From: Bacillota bacterium
GTDB taxonomy: Bacteria; Bacillota; Clostridia; Lachnospirales; Cellulosilyticaceae
Length of the DNA stretch: 15,823 bases
NCBI GenBank assembly: GCA_023457875.1
Contig: JAEXBC010000148.1
Location: forward strand, 1 to 15,823
Reading direction: 5' to 3'
The position numbers and the translations under genes are program-made. A model generated the notes under the pieces. The model saw nothing but the letters and a program-made list of their open reading frames with translations, had not been told where the DNA came from and made no database searches. Below, piece after piece: positions 14,478 to 15,823 of the stretch (positions are counted from its first letter, which is position 1; every line of letters starts with the position of its first letter).

Positions 14478-15242
14478 TTATACTATTTTTATGAATTTTT
14501 TTAACGTGGTTTGTACGTTTGGACTTAAAGTATCAACCCCACTAAAATGATTTTCATCCGTTAGCAACATATAGGGAACGGATTGAAGGATTCCATGAGG
14601 AAATTGATCAAATAAGCCTCTTGCAAAGCCATGAATTTGGTCATATACACTGAAGTACTTCTGATATTCGCCTGGGGAACATAAAAAGATGAAGCCCGAA
14701 AATGGAGGAAGATTTTCTTGAAGTAGGCGCCCACTACCTAGCTGATATAAACAACCATCATTAAAAAGAAGAACGCGTTCTTTATGAAGGGCTTGATATT
14801 GATGAAGGGCTTTTACTAAATTGAGTCCATATAAAAAATGAGAATCCCATTTGACAAAAGCTAAGGTGTCTTTTTCATTAACGGAGATAGAGTCTATATA
14901 GTTCTTAATAATAGAAGGCAAAATTCTTTTTTCGCCAGGGCCTTCTTTTGGTATCAGTTCTATATGGTCAGGAATCTTCCCAAATTCCGAAAGAAAATGC
15001 TTAAACAAAGCGTCTAATTGCCAGTTGTACGTTATAAAACACTTGTAATTTTGATTGGTTTGATTCATCAGATTAGGTAAAACAAAGTATTTTAAGAGAT
15101 TGAGATTGGTCTCAAATACTTCTAGATCAGGTTCGTAGTCAGCGTACTGCCACTTACAAGAAGGATTTTCTTTTAAAATTTCAGATAAGTTTTTAGGTTT
15201 ATAAAAGTTTAGTTCCATGCGGATAATGATATGCTTATTCAA
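14478..15242 (-). CDS. Glycosyltransferase-like protein, divergent paralogue with altered D-x-D motif
   Basis: 254 aa from a TTG start at 15242. The start was chosen because AAGGTGAG lies 4 nt upstream and translation then begins '(M)NKHIIIRMELNF', lining up with '(M)KTRYVIYTRFN' of the neighbour. An in-frame GTG at 15251 sits inside the ribosome binding site. Middle segments 'TNQNYKCFITYNW' and 'HIELIPKEG' fit the putative rhamnosyltransferase family. Where the paralogues have L-D-S-D, this protein has 'VKWDSHFLYG' (D133, S134, H135 in this numbering), so the second acidic residue is His. It could still bind metal, use a different donor, or be a non-catalytic partner. It lies between the other two paralogues with gaps of 12 and 19 bp, clearly one operon. 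Confidence 0.7.
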   Translation of the reverse strand: MNKHIIIRMELNFYKPKNLSEILKENPSCKWQYADYEPDLEVFETNLNLLKYFVLPNLMNQTNQNYKCFITYNWQLDALFKHFLSEFGKIPDHIELIPKEGPGEKRILPSIIKNYIDSISVNEKDTLAFVKWDSHFLYGLNLVKALHQYQALHKERVLLFNDGCLYQLGSGRLLQENLPPFSGFIFLCSPGEYQKYFSVYDQIHGFARGLFDQFPHGILQSVPYMLLTDENHFSGVDTLSPNVQTTLKKFIKIV

Positions 15243-15261
15243 AATACTCACCTTCCCATGG

Positions 15262-15823
15262 TCAATTTTTTAGAATATAGGGTTGCGTTTCTCCAGTAAA
15301 GGATTTCCAAATCTCACTCACTTTTTGTTGATCAGCAATGATGCGGCTAGGATGTACCAATTTATAAGTGTTGGTTACATTACTACCATGACATACGATG
15401 GTAAACATAGGCACTTCAATCAGTTCATAAGCTGTATGCTTAGCAATTTCAGAGCCCCCGATGGGAACAGGTGGGAAGATGCCATTTTTAAAATCAGTAG
15501 TTGTTAAGAGCCTAGTATAAAAATATTCATGATAAGCCGTATACACAGCGAGATCACCAGTGGAGGCATTATAGACATAGCCCTTTGAAAAAGCTAAAAA
15601 GGTCGATTCATCCTTAGGCATATAGTCATGCAGAAACTGCATATAGGATTGGTGATACATATTATCAGAATCTAACTTAGTGAAGCAAACATGATCATAA
15701 GAATCGAGGATTTCTTTTGTATAGTTAAGCCCCGCTCTCTTAGGCATAAAATGCATATTAGGGGGTAATGGCGGATATTGGTCTAGTGCCTTAACTATAA
15801 GCTCTTCTGATAAAGGGTCATAG
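15262..15823 (-). CDS. Glycosyltransferase-like protein, putative rhamnosyltransferase family (partial, N-terminus off the right edge)
   Basis: An internal ATG at 15756 gives 164 codons, but the frame stays open to the window edge and the upstream 22 codons ('PLSEELIVKALDQYPPLPPN') align with 'IVEQELLNHPPLPKN' of the 13746 paralogue. The true start is therefore outside the window and 187 codons' worth of sequence is visible (186 residues plus stop). The D-x-D motif is intact in 'FTKLDSDNMYHQSYMQFLHDY', followed by 'KGYVYNAST' and 'YKLVHPSR'. It is the first visible gene of the three-gene set and is transcribed toward 14478. The family assignment is by resemblance of motifs and paralogue alignment; acceptor and donor are unknown. 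Confidence 0.75.
   Translation of the reverse strand, partial: YDPLSEELIVKALDQYPPLPPNMHFMPKRAGLNYTKEILDSYDHVCFTKLDSDNMYHQSYMQFLHDYMPKDESTFLAFSKGYVYNASTGDLAVYTAYHEYFYTRLLTTTDFKNGIFPPVPIGGSEIAKHTAYELIEVPMFTIVCHGSNVTNTYKLVHPSRIIADQQKVSEIWKSFTGETQPYILKN

Overview
The window looks like a chromosomal segment of a low-GC Gram-positive member of the Clostridia. The evidence is AT-rich intergenic DNA, strong AGGAGG-type ribosome binding sites, an SLH/Ig-type S-layer protein, a BmrR-like MerR regulator and a Cap5-type capsule sugar pathway. A relative of Cellulosilyticum or the Lachnospiraceae is plausible, but this is inference and no taxonomic marker is present.

Left part (1-6770): a large exported S-layer-type protein on the minus strand runs off the left edge. 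After a ~400 bp gap, which holds one possible 33-codon ORF, comes a stand-alone 3-dehydroquinate-synthase-family cyclase (2926-4068). It has two substitutions at positions that bind substrate in characterised enzymes, and a long hairpin follows it. Next is a three-gene efflux cassette (4310-6636): ABC ATPase, ABC-2 permease and a BmrR-like MerR regulator. A promoter with a typical MerR-family dyad between its -35 and -10 elements precedes it, so the last gene probably regulates the cassette.

Middle part (6771-13740): nucleotide-sugar biosynthesis. A WbpA-type UDP-HexNAc 6-dehydrogenase stands alone between terminators. Then capF-capG on the minus strand (4-ketosugar reductase with cupin, and 2-epimerase of the UDP-L-FucNAc pathway) diverge from a plus-strand operon. 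That operon encodes a PseB-like 4,6-dehydratase, a DegT/WecE-type PLP aminotransferase and a WecD-like GNAT N-acetyltransferase. The dehydratase product could feed both arms: reduction and epimerisation to UDP-L-FucNAc, or amination and acetylation to a 2,4-diacetamido-trideoxyhexose.

Right part (13741-15823): three tandem minus-strand paralogous glycosyltransferase-like genes (putative rhamnosyltransferase family). The first in transcription order is cut by the right edge, and the middle one has a changed D-x-D-type motif. The locus probably builds a surface or cell-wall polysaccharide; whether that polymer anchors the S-layer protein is a hypothesis. I saw no tRNA, rRNA, CRISPR array, insertion sequence or phage gene.
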